Below are positions 47,589-57,379 of a DNA stretch of 64,000 nucleotides, in pieces. Position 1 is the first letter of the stretch. Every line of letters starts with the position of its first letter. The translations under genes were made by a program, and so were the position numbers. The notes beneath the pieces are model-generated. The model was not told where the DNA came from. It did not search any database and saw nothing but the letters and a program-made list of their open reading frames with translations. Source of the DNA: Gnetum montanum. Its lineage: Eukaryota > Streptophyta > Gnetopsida > Gnetales > Gnetaceae. The stretch spans positions 45,062 through 109,061 of the forward strand of contig MNCI01016353.1 of the NCBI GenBank assembly GCA_015680685.1, in the 5' to 3' direction.

Positions 47589-48900
47589 TAACAAGCAGTA
47601 TTAATAAATATTTTTCATTTTCTTTAATTTTAGAATTTTTTATTTTCCAATTTTTCATTTTTTAACTTCTTGTTTTATCTTTTTGTCTTTTTATCTTTTT
47701 ATAAGTAATCTCATCTACAAATAAAACACTCATGTGGCTCGTTGGTTGAGGTGTGTTCTATGTTATTGAGTATCAAGTGATCAATTATTTGGACAATGAG
47801 CCCATTACACCCACTCATCCACTCTACAAATAAGAGGTTCTGTCCGAGGGTACAGTGATATTCTTGACATCCTTAAAACTTAAAATTAATTTTGTGTTCA
47901 TTGTACCCAAAATGAAGAAGGATGAATCAAGAGGGAATGATTAGGGTGTGACATCAAGGGGACTTGTGGATTCTCTTTGGTGATGTCTATGAGAGTTATC
48001 ACGCATCATGGTTGTACTAAGATCCTTGTAGATCTAACGCAAAATGAGAGTAAGAGTAATCAAAAGGCACTCAAAAATCCAATGCTATTCTAGGGGGTCC
48101 CACTGGAAAGACATGCACCCATGCTTGAAGGTTGGCAGCTACTTTGGATTCAGCAATCGAAAAAAAAAACAACAAAGAAAGTGCCACAATGCAAAAATCA
48201 CTCCTTCCTTGAACAAAATGCCAAGTGATCGTATGCCTTGTTGTTCTGGTACTCTCATAGTCGCTCATCATGGGATGAAACAATGTGGTGTCACTGATTA
48301 GAGGAATGGACTTGTTCCAGATCTTGGAACGACAAGTTAATGACACATTAATCATGCTTTACACGTAGGATTCATTGTGCCTTGGGTCAGTTACCTCATG
48401 TCCCAATTTCTACAATCCCTTCTATACCCTGTCTCATCTCGTTATTCATGTAATTGTAGCTCGTGTCTCATATAGCGTAGAATTCTTACCTCATTCTAGT
48501 GATACTTGTGTGTGTTTTGTGGAACCAATGTGGATTACATTTAACCCTTCTAGTGCCCACAGACACTTTTAAGTGTGGTTATGCAAGGGCATTATTGGTT
48601 GGAACCTGCTTTGGGGAGGACCCACTTGCATAATTCTTTGTAATTTGCACTCATAACACCTACTCCACACACCATCTATTACCCTCAGCATATTTTCAAT
48701 GATATTCTTTCCCTTATTACTATCCCTCCAATTCACACATTTCTATGAACCATCACATAGCCTTTTTCTCTCCCTTATCATCCGAGGTCCTTATTGATTA
48801 ATTCCACACCATCATAATTATTTTTGCCTTCAGAACTAGTTGAATTACCCTAGAACCCTTTAACACTCATCCACATGTCCTTAGTTTACATCGTTAACTT
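47589..48900 (+). other. Element B 3' untranslated region
   Basis: It starts with TTTTTCATTTTCTTTAATTTTAG-like T-rich sequence directly after the gag stop. It shares GGTGTGACATCAAGGGGAC, AAAGACATGCACCCATGC and CCTGCTTTGGGGAGGACCC with A and has no ORF of its own. Pol is missing without a visible remnant. Confidence 0.6.
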
Positions 48901-48924
48901 CAGAAAAATATTAAAAATTTGGTA

Positions 48925-49005
48925 TATTCCATAGTGCCCTAACATCGATAGGTCGTGATATCGCATAAACAATATCATGTCCCACAAATATATATATATA
49001 TTTGA
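48925..49005 (+). promoter_or_regulatory. Element B internal promoter candidate
   Basis: GTGATATCGCATAAAC and AATATCATGTCCC lie just before a TATATATATATA run (48988-49002). The GATATCGC style is that of this element's own LTR U3 and differs from the internal promoter of A. The downstream leader (CTTTCAAATTTCTCTCTATGAC) aligns with A's leader. Confidence 0.58.
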
Positions 49006-49253
49006 TCCCCTACGCTACTTAACATCATTTTCAACTATTCACATAGGGGAAGTCTTTCAAATTTCTCTCTATGACTTGTGATTGCGTGTCCCTTGCTTTC
49101 ATATCCATACCTCGCTCACTGGTCCTCTGATTTTCATTCCGTTTGAACCTACTTGAACTTGGAGTGTTTAGCTTAGTCATGGGGGAGGGGCACATGCTGA
49201 ATAGCACGTAATTTTTTTAAAAAAATTTCATCACCTGAAGGACATTATCAAGG

Positions 49254-49488
49254 GTAATTAGTTATAAAATTAAGGATAAATGTGCCAAAAACAACTTCAT
49301 CTCCTTTGTTATACCGGGAAACTAGATTTGAAAAACCACCTAAGCAAAAGAGGATTCAATATTATAATCTTTCGGAGACAGTTTAATTAACGTCACACAG
49401 AGATAAAGCAAATCCATTAAGGCAAGAAGTAAGGTATAACCTAACTTTAGTAACAACCTTACTAATGATTGGCCCCATGTGATTGCAG
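49254..49488 (+). other. Candidate intron in leader of element B third ORF
   Basis: The donor CAAGG|GTAATTAG is at 49254. The acceptor TGATTGCAG|ATGG is at 49486-49488, with TTACTAATG as a branch-point-like sequence about 27 nt upstream. It has the same position as the candidate intron in element A. Length 235 nt. Confidence 0.52.
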
Positions 49489-52285
49489 ATGGCCCCGAAA
49501 CGTGAACAACAAAAAGGTCCTACTTAAGGTGGGATCAAACAACCTAGGAGAGGTGAAGGAAAAGTTCCTGCCATACAGCATGCAAAGCAGGAGGAACAAA
49601 CATTTAGTATCCACCAAGAGGACCCTGCTACTGTACAATCAAGGCAAGCAAAAGGAGGAGTTGTTGTAGCGTTTGAATAGGGACAACATCTCATGTTGCC
49701 CTAGGATTGTGTTCAAGCTATCCATAAAACGTCCATATTCACTGCAGTGATTGTGGAATTAAACTTTGGATCTTTCACAGAATTTTCTCTAGAGGCCATT
49801 AGGGATCACCTTAAAGGATCCCCATTATAGCCTATCCTCTCTGAAAGTGGTGCCTGGTACTTAGGGAAAACATACCAATTTTGGCACAACAAAGAACAAG
49901 GCACCACTATTAACATTTGTGGTGTGACTGTTGATTTCTCTATTTAGGCCATTTCAAAAGTATTAAACCTTCCAAATATAGGGCCAAAGGTTGCTCATTT
50001 TCTACCCGCTCAAACCCTAATGTGCGATGAGTTTGGTTAGAAAGGACGTATGGCAAGGAAGATAAGACGTTTGGGGAGTTGACAATGGAAGAGAGGATCT
50101 ATTTCAAAATAGGGACTTATCACATCTTCCCCACAAAAGGCTTAGAAAGAATTTCAACATATGCAGAAAGAGGATGTGCAGTGTTGATGGGAAATCTTAA
50201 TGCTAACCTATCTCATCTATATTTTATGGAGATCCTGAGGCAGTTTGAAGAACGAAAGATAGGGAAGCTTGCGTTGCCCTTCCCTTGTCTTATCAGGAAG
50301 CTATGCAGATATGCTAGTATCAAAGGATACACTAATGATGTCCTCTGAAAAGCCCAAAATGCTTCGTATGCCGAACTACTAAAGCCACTAGCCACAAGGA
50401 AAATCACTGGTGAGACGTTGGGGCTGGAACAAGAAAAAGAACAGACGGTAGGGCCAACTGCAACTCAACTTGCAGGACCTAGCCAACTTCCAAGCATGGG
50501 ATCCAACCAACAACAAGAAGCAAGGCCTAACATGGGCTAGCAGGATCAACCGCCGCCACCGCCACAAGATTACAGACCATCGATGAGCCATCTCAGGGCC
50601 ATCACTAAGATGGTCAGTTGGGGAAGTCATGATGACACAAATCTCTTCTGTGTCATCGATGATGTCATACAGCCTACAGTTTCTATAGATCGTACGTGGG
50701 GTGAAGTGTCCATTCAGATAGGAGGAGGAGAAAGCATTTGGTCACAACAGATCTCAGGGAACACTGCATCCTTTTAGGTGTAGTTAGAAATTGGTGAAGG
50801 GGCCATGGTGGTAGTCATGCAACACCAGGATGCAGCAGGAGCCATAGAAGTGATCGCAAACCACATCAAAGAATCATTCAAGGTGCCTATTGTCCACCGG
50901 TATATCTTACAGGAGCATTGGATGCTCAAACTCTGGCCGATACCTCAATGACTCCTGCGGAACATGAGGATGTACTTCACCGATTGCTACAAATAGGACA
51001 GGTAATGACATCCTTGTTCGACATCCCACAGGATGTTACAACAATCCAATCAAACCTCATTTCCACCAAAGGGAAGTTGGTCTTGACAAAGATGAGGGTC
51101 AAGCACGCTGAGGCAGAAGTGCAAAGGTTGCAAGAAAGGGTCATGACCCTGCAAGCAGCACAGTGAGATCCTTCTCAATTCGTTCCCGCAGAGTAGCTGG
51201 ACACATTCAAAACCAAGCAACTTACCAAACTATTAACAAAGAATAAAAAGATGGCAGAAGAAAAAAAGAAGGTTTTTTGGGATGTCTTTGCAGCACAAGT
51301 GCAAACTTACATGCACACCAAGGCACTCAAAGCCTTACAAGAGGAAAACAAGCAACTTGTTGCTGACAACCTTTGGTTGACCTTTGTGGAGAAACAAAAG
51401 AATGTTCTCGAAGAAAATTTTCAACAGTTGCAAGAACAACTAATCAGGGTCAACCAGGACATGAACTGTTTAGCCAAAGAAAATTGAACCCTCTTGATGG
51501 AGGAGGTACGCGCCATCCATCAGAAGACAACCATTGAAATAAGCGTGTGGCAAAATGAGGCTAAACGACATGAGAAACTAAAGGAGCATTTTCAGGACCA
51601 AGTGGGGATGTATAAACAAATAATCGAGAAGGAGATCCATATGGCCAAGGCCCGCATCAATGTTCTTAGTGCTCAACACACTGACTGGCGGGCCATATTG
51701 GACACATATGTGTTTGTCCACTAGGCAGAAGTTAAGAACCAGGACCTGCAGATCCAAGACCTTACAAAGTACATGGAGTTAGCAAACCTATAGTATGCCA
51801 ACCTTGCCATGTTAACAATAGGGTGCCCTAGAACAAAGCTCGAGCAACAGGTAGCCACCACCTATGTCAAATATGAAACAAAATTTGCAGAATGCAAGAA
51901 ATTATTGCAAAAATTGGAGGTTGCAAATTCTGAACTCGAGGTGATTAAAGCAAGCTACCAGGGGCAAAAAGGTATCGCAACAAACTTGGCTCGATGGCTT
52001 GCAGATTTTCAAGAATACAAAGACAAAGCCATAGCTTACGAGGAGGAACAGCGAGTGTTTGCAGCCTAGTATGTCAAAGCAAATAAAATGTTTCCTCAAC
52101 TACCGTGCCCATGGGAGGTGCTGACTCCATCAAACATTGGAACATTGGCATGGACAGCATAGGATCCCCGAACTGAAGAGGAGAAACTCCAAGCCATACT
52201 TCAATGCCATCAAGTCCCAAGACCTTGAGCACAAGACAAGGGAAAGGCACCCATGGAGGAGCCACCGCCACCAGGAACTACATGA
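49489..52285 (+). pseudogene. Element B third ORF: plant-transposon-protein-like domain, long coiled coil, proline tail
   Basis: ATG at 49489 (MAPKREQQKG), stop at 52283-52285, about 930 codons if frames were intact. The N-terminal domain (49750-50350) carries WYLGKTYQFW, ERIYFKIGTYHIFPTKGL and LALPFPCLIRKLC. It is followed by a Gln-rich linker with PPPPPQDYRPSM (about 50551), then GEGAMVVVMQHQDA (50795), and a long coiled coil (50950-52070) with heptad Leu/Val and many Gln, Glu and Lys. The end reads MEEPPPPGTT. A frameshift lies near 50030, with stops between the open pieces 50079-50348, 50918-51166, 51251-51487, 51494-51724 and 51809-52069. No signal peptide or membrane span seen. Homologous to third ORFs in A and C. 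Confidence 0.72.
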
Positions 52286-52465
52286 GTTCCACAAATTTTG
52301 TAGCTATAGGATTGTCTTTTATGTTCTCCATGTTGTGTCTCAATTTTATTCTGATTCCACACTGCGGCATGAATCCATTCTCGTTAGTCAATAATCCCAT
52401 ACCTATCCACTACTGTGTAATCAATAGGGCTTGTTCTCACCTTAACTTGAGGATGAGTTTTCATT

Positions 52466-52479
52466 CAGTTGTGGGGGCA
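52466..52479 (+). other. Polypurine tract of element B
   Basis: AGTTGTGGGGGCA lies directly before the 3' LTR start TGAGAAGTCATG. The sequence before it, CTTGAGGATGAGTTTTCATT, is shared with element D. Confidence 0.8.
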
Positions 52480-53318
52480 TGAGAAGTCATGAATTGTTGG
52501 TTGTGATATCGTGTCCATGATATTGCATACGCGATATCACAGCCTAGACGCGATATCGCGTACGCAATATCGTAGCCTATCTCCTCATCTATAAATAACA
52601 GGTAGGCAGATCTGGTAGGTAGTTTTTGAGTTTTTTGGAAGTTTTGAAGTTTTTAGTTTTTAGTAGTTTTCCTCTCAACCCTTTTCTCCCAATGCGTGCC
52701 CACTGTGTGGTGATTGTAATTGTACGGCATCCTTATTCGAGTGTGACGTACTTGGACATGCACATGACCGGCAATAAAGATCGAGATTGCTTCATCATTG
52801 CAGCATCCACTTAGCTTAATTATTTAATTGTTATTGTTAATTATTGCTTCTTAGTTAATATCTCTCTACCCTTATCTCCTAGTAATGTGGAATGAGTATT
52901 AATCATGAGCATTTAAGTGTGACTACTTGGTAACCCAGTAGCGTGCCTAGGCCATGCGCTTGGTAATCCCAGTGGTAGTCATGCACAAGGTCCAAGATGT
53001 GTACGGATGATTAAGGAACGGATGTTCATGGCACTTAGGCTAGTTTAGATTCTCTCTCACTCTCTCTCTCCTTGTTTAATTCATATTATTTACCATCATA
53101 CCCAGGAGTAGCATTAGTGTAGGAACACATCATACACCTCACTCTCGACTAAACCATACGTGACAAAGCTAATACTAGTTCAGGTGGGAAGCCAGCGAAC
53201 TGCAATCTACGAGTAATTGTCTAGATACCACAACTAGTCCGTCTGCAGAGTTCGACCGGATCATGCGTGAAATGCTCATATCGTATGGTTGAGTGTAGGG
53301 GTACCTCGCCACTCATCA
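52480..53318 (+). repeat. Element B 3' LTR
   Basis: From TGAGAAGTCATG to CCACTCATCA, followed by CAAGT. U3 has GATATC sites, including the 12-bp palindrome CGCGATATCGCG (about 52551-52562), one site fewer than the 5' LTR. TATAAATA is at 52590-52597 and AATAAA at 52773-52778. It keeps several CG dinucleotides that are TG or CA in the 5' LTR. Confidence 0.92.
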
Positions 53319-53323
53319 CAAGT

Positions 53324-54289
53324 GTATAGTTCTATTAAATTATTATTATTTGTTGGTGTATATATAGATAAAATTTTTAGTTTCAAAAAAGTCATCATTT
53401 TTTATATTTTTAAACTCAAATTAGGTGTGAGCATCATTTGTGCTTTATTTTTAATTTATCAAATAAAATGGTTTCAAAATTCATTTTATTGAATTTGTAT
53501 TTAATTCATCAAAATTCTTTTTGCAATTTTTTTAAATCCATAACTCAATGTTGCCCAATAGAACCAACTGTGTAACCTAAGTTTCTATGAGAAGGTTCTT
53601 ATCCCTAAGCTAATACTTCACTATGTATATGTTTAGACTTAGATATAAGCTATATTACCTCTTCGTGTGTATATATTTTCATTACCAAATTAAAACATAT
53701 TATCAAAGTTTAATATGTGATTAAGTTTTAAAAGATTTTAACTAAAATAAAAAATAATTACTTTCAAATTGTTTACGCCGCAAAGCCTTTTAGGAAGTGT
53801 TAAATAACTTAGTTTTTACATATAAATCATATAAAAAATACAATATCATCAATGATACTTAGTTTAGAAAAATAGATATTTGTTTGCAATTTTATGTTTT
53901 AATTTATTTTACTTATTTTTGAATAGGATAGGATAAAGCGGAAGGAAGTGTTACACATGAACACATTCTTTAAGATAGCAAGGATAGACCCTAGACATAT
54001 AACCTAATTCTAGTATGAACCAACACATGTCCATCCATACTCATTAATATTATTATTACTACATTATATATATAGATGAAATATTACAATTTCAAATATA
54101 TTTGATTTATTTGAAATGTTACAAAGAATACTTAATAATGCTCTTAACCATGTCTTCAAAACTCATAACCCACGTAATAAAATATTAGTTTCAGTAGTCC
54201 GTTGAAATGATGTTGTGAACCGCGTAGAAAATTCTACATGCTATGGGTTTGCCCAAAGTAATAATAAATGGCAATTTAACTCATACCAC
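53324..54289. other. AT-rich intergenic, nothing recognised
   Basis: AT-rich sequence between element B and the CpG-retaining region of the MADS-box gene. No ORF, repeat family or RNA gene could be supported. Confidence 0.5.
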
Positions 54290-55986
54290 TTCAACAAAGA
54301 CAGCAAAACTGGTTGAGATGAATCGAAGAAGAAATTAGAGAATTCATCGTTCGGCGGCAGTCTGGAATTTGCAGTCTGCAACTGGAGCTCCGTAAACAAA
54401 AAACACACAAGGTAGATTCAAGAACTGCCAATTGAAATTCCAATTTCCAAAACAGGCAATCGGTCAATTGCTAACGGCTTTTCGGATTTGAAGATCATTT
54501 CGTACGTAAGCTTCTGCAGATTTGCTTGGCCAAGCATTAATTTAGACTCATCATGATGACGATTCGTGATCTGTGTTGCGCAGAACAAGAAGAAAAAGAA
54601 GCTGTAGCAGCAACAGAAGCAGCATTTTCGCCGGAGTCGAAAGGAGCTCCTGCTGCTGCTTCAGCTTCTGCTTCTTCTCGTTCTTGTTGAGAAGGTTCTG
54701 GTTTCAGTCAACATCGTCAGACAACTTAAATGCAATGGCGAAAGGCGTTAACGGCTGGAGAAACGGCTTTTGGCTTGTCCTTGCCCCTTGGACTGCGCTT
54801 GCAGTTTGTACGCTTGTAAATGTCATTTTGTAACATGTACGCGAATCGCAGGGAGGCCGCCAATGGCGTTAGAATAGGTTCACGCCGGTCGATGCAGGTT
54901 TAAGTTTCAACGTCCGGACTCCGCGTCCTGCTCGTATGTTTTGTTTTTTTAATTCGCACGGAAGATTCCTCGGCGAATACACATATAGAATGTTATTATG
55001 GCAATTTCCAATAGTACACGCTGCATGCGGATGCAGCGGATTTGATTGGAAAAGGCGACATTCAAGTATTTAGGGTTTTTGTGTACGAGAATTTGAGCGC
55101 AGGCGCAGGCAGGCACGGGCAAAAGCATCATTCAATCAGCAGCATCATTTTGTCATCGTCAACATCAACTCGTTCTTCCTTTCAGCCTCAGGTCTCAGGG
55201 TACTCACAGTGTGTCCAATTCTTTCGTTTTTTTTCTTTCTTAGATTTCGGTTAACTTAAGCTTGCTCTTCAACGTCTGGTTCAGCTGCCTCGGATGTCTG
55301 TCGCACCTCGTATACGGATTCTGATTTGAGAATGCTCAACTCTAGCAATCTGATTTGTCATCATGGCCGATTTTTTCTTGCTTGAAGATCTGTCCATCCT
55401 TCACGATTCCTTTCCATTTCATGAATTTTTTCCATTTCTTGATATTTCTTCTCACAAGTCTTTCGATAAAAATAGTTTCTTGCAAGCTTTAGTCATTGCA
55501 TAATTTAAACCCTAAGTCATCCTTTTTAACAACGCTAGTATGGCGGACATTGTAATACATGCGCCGTCTATTTTCAGGAAAAACATTTCAATTTCACATC
55601 TTTGAAAATCTTTGACTGACGATCTTTCGGTCTTATTGATGTGAAAGCTGAGACGATGAAACACGTTAATGAATTCCTGGATATCCATTCTGCTTGTCGC
55701 AGTACTAACAGTAAATTGCGGTTAATGATGACAAACTTTCATTGTTAAACATCATTAGAGAGCGCGTTCTGGTCCGTATCTTTATTTGCATCAGTTATTA
55801 CAGAGAGAGTACTAGGCTACTAGCTTTGCTATTTCAAGCTTAAATTAGACAGGTCAAAACTTTGAAATCCAAGCATCAGGAAATTGATTCGTTTGAGCAT
55901 CATCACCAAAATACTGGATCTGCTACTGCAGCATTCTCCTCGATATCGGTGAAAATTTATTTATTTACTTATGACGTGCTCTCCAG
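54290..55986 (+). other. CpG-retaining upstream/leader or intron region of the MADS-box gene
   Basis: Unlike the rest of the window, this stretch keeps many CG dinucleotides (for example ACGCGAATCGC, CACGCCGGTCGATG, GTCCGGACTCCGCG near 54840-54930). It has a less AT-rich, pyrimidine-rich composition. It lies immediately upstream of MADS-box exons on the plus strand and may hold the promoter, 5' leader exons or an early intron. The MADS DNA-binding exon itself was searched for by eye and not found here. Confidence 0.45.
54553..54690 (+). CDS. Small Ala/Glu/Ser-rich ORF, uncertain
   Basis: 45 codons from ATG at 54553 (MMTIRDLCCAEQEEKEAV) to TGA at 54690, rich in Ala, Glu and Ser, in the CpG-retaining region. 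It could be an upstream ORF in a leader, a first exon of an unknown gene, or chance. An overlapping frame (54573-54833) is Arg/Ser/Cys-rich and less protein-like. No homology recognised. Confidence 0.2.
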   Translation: MMTIRDLCCAEQEEKEAVAATEAAFSPESKGAPAAASASASSRSC

Positions 55987-56713
55987 TGTCAAGAGAACGA
56001 TCGAGGGGTATAGAAAGACTTGCGCAGACAACAATCAGGGAGGAGCAATTGCAGAATCCAACGCCAGGTCAGCGCTCGATGCTAAGGCTCTTGAATAATA
56101 GTTCTGGGAAATATGATACAGATCCCATTATTATCTTTGCAAACTGCACGGCATAGATGTTACTTTAGGGCGCATGATCATGAAGAGTTTTGATGCAGTA
56201 TTGGCAGCAGGAAGCTGTGAAACTGAAGCAGCAAATAGACGTCCTCAACAACCAGATCCGGTACTGTCCTCTATCTTTGAAGCTTTCATTTTTTAAGGAT
56301 CAATTAGATTGGCAGCGGAAAGAAACTAAGCAATAGCATTCATGTCGACAGACACTACATGGGAGAATGCCTTCAGTCCATGACAATCAAAGAACTGAAG
56401 CAGCTGGAAAGTAAACTCGAGAAAGGACTTTTGGTAGAGTTCGATCCAAAAGGGTATTCACAATCCATTCCGTTTTATTAAACATTTTCTTTAAATCAAG
56501 AAATTATATGTTTACCGTAGCTTGACACTGTTGGATTGCTTGAAATCATGAGAGAATGAGAAACTGCTGGAGGAAATAGACACCTTGCAGCGAAGGGTAA
56601 GCACGGACCTCAGCAATGGATCCGATTTCTTGTTATTTGAAGCAGAAACAACCTTCTTCGCCGTTTTTTTTTCTTGGTTTTTTCAGGAAGATAACCTGAT
56701 TGGAGAGAATGAG
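55987..56713 (+). pseudogene. AGAMOUS-clade MADS-box gene, I/K-domain exons, broken
   Basis: Five exons with the sizes typical of AGAMOUS-type genes: 55987-56067 (VKRTIEGYRKTCADNNQGG), 56199-56260 (62 nt, YWQQEAVKLKQQIDVLNNQI), 56352-56453 (HYMGECLQSMTIKELKQLE), 56555-56596 (42 nt, NEKLLEEIDTLQRR) and 56687-56713 (EDNLIGENE). All have GT donors and AG acceptors, except that the last is cut. CADNN-GGAI-ESNA and YWQQEA are features of gymnosperm C-class proteins. The first exon is 81 nt instead of 82 (one C lost before the junction), and the third is 102 instead of 100 (two T inserted before GGTAGAG). These two frameshifts destroy the protein. The MADS domain is not in the window, and the last exon breaks off after 27 of 42 nt. 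Sequencing error could explain the indels but not the truncated exon. Confidence 0.82.
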
Positions 56714-57379
56714 TCTCGAACCCATAACTTAGAGGTTCCTGATAAGTTTTAGAACTAGGCAAACTATAAGTGATTGGTGCAATTCGGTCCTAGTTCCTAC
56801 TAAACAACAAGCTTACAAACAGCATGTAATCATTCCAACCAATGTTGATGGTAGAGGGACAACACAACCACATAGTTGAGCCTTTGTGAACATAACAAAT
56901 GTTAATGAACATAGTCCTAGCACAATCCAAACCAATCAACAACATGGCTAAGAGCCCCAAACTCATCCACATCAACTCAAACAAAAAAGGTGATACGAAA
57001 ATTGCATAATAGATGACCACAACCTACACCACAACTTGTGGCCTATGACAACAACCCATGGTCAATCTAGTTCTAGAAATTGTATAAAAAAGACTCACTA
57101 GGAAATGACAAGGATCACAACCCTTATTATGACCTATGGTTAATACAAATTTTAGAGCCAGTGGAAATAGAGGCAAAAGGGAAAAATTAGCATAATTAGC
57201 ATCTGCCATGTCCTATGGTGATCATCACGACCCTTATCACAACCCATGGGAAAGCAAAAAACCTATTAAAAATGCATAAAGAAACATGTCTTTTCATAAT
57301 ATCCTTAGCCTCAACCATGACCCATGGTCATGACAACAACCTTGATCATGACCTATGGTCTTAACTAGCACTTCCACCA
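56714..57379. other. Inserted non-coding sequence with CCATGGTC-type repeats
   Basis: It begins exactly where the MADS-box exon breaks off. At its left end the minus strand reads GGGTTCGAGACTC, which resembles a tRNA-type B box, so a SINE is possible, but no A box could be confirmed. From 57040 to 57360 the words CAACCCATGGTCA, GACCTATGGTTA, ACAACCCATGGGA and GACCCATGGTCATG recur irregularly. No ORF. Confidence 0.45.

Larger units (their letters stand above)
44896..53318 (+). mobile_element. Element B: gag-plus-third-ORF non-autonomous Athila-like retrotransposon
   Basis: About 8.4 kb including a 745-base gap. Target duplication CAAGT at 44891-44895 and 53319-53323. LTRs are 767 and 839 bp; the 5' one lacks about 85 bp at an N near 45281. 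Internal order: tRNA-Asp-type primer site, gag, 3' untranslated region, internal promoter, leader with candidate intron, third ORF, polypurine tract. Gag ends at 47588 and is followed directly by the T-rich 3' region, so no protease, RT or integrase is present outside the gap. LTRs are about 90 percent alike by eye, and this is the least decayed element. It starts only 131 bp after element A, in the same orientation. Confidence 0.9.

Noticed and set aside
56700-56730. tRNA gene suggested by GGGTTCGAGAC on the minus strand
   Set aside because: Only a B-box-like word is present. No cloverleaf, acceptor stem or A box could be drawn, so at most a SINE trace is possible.
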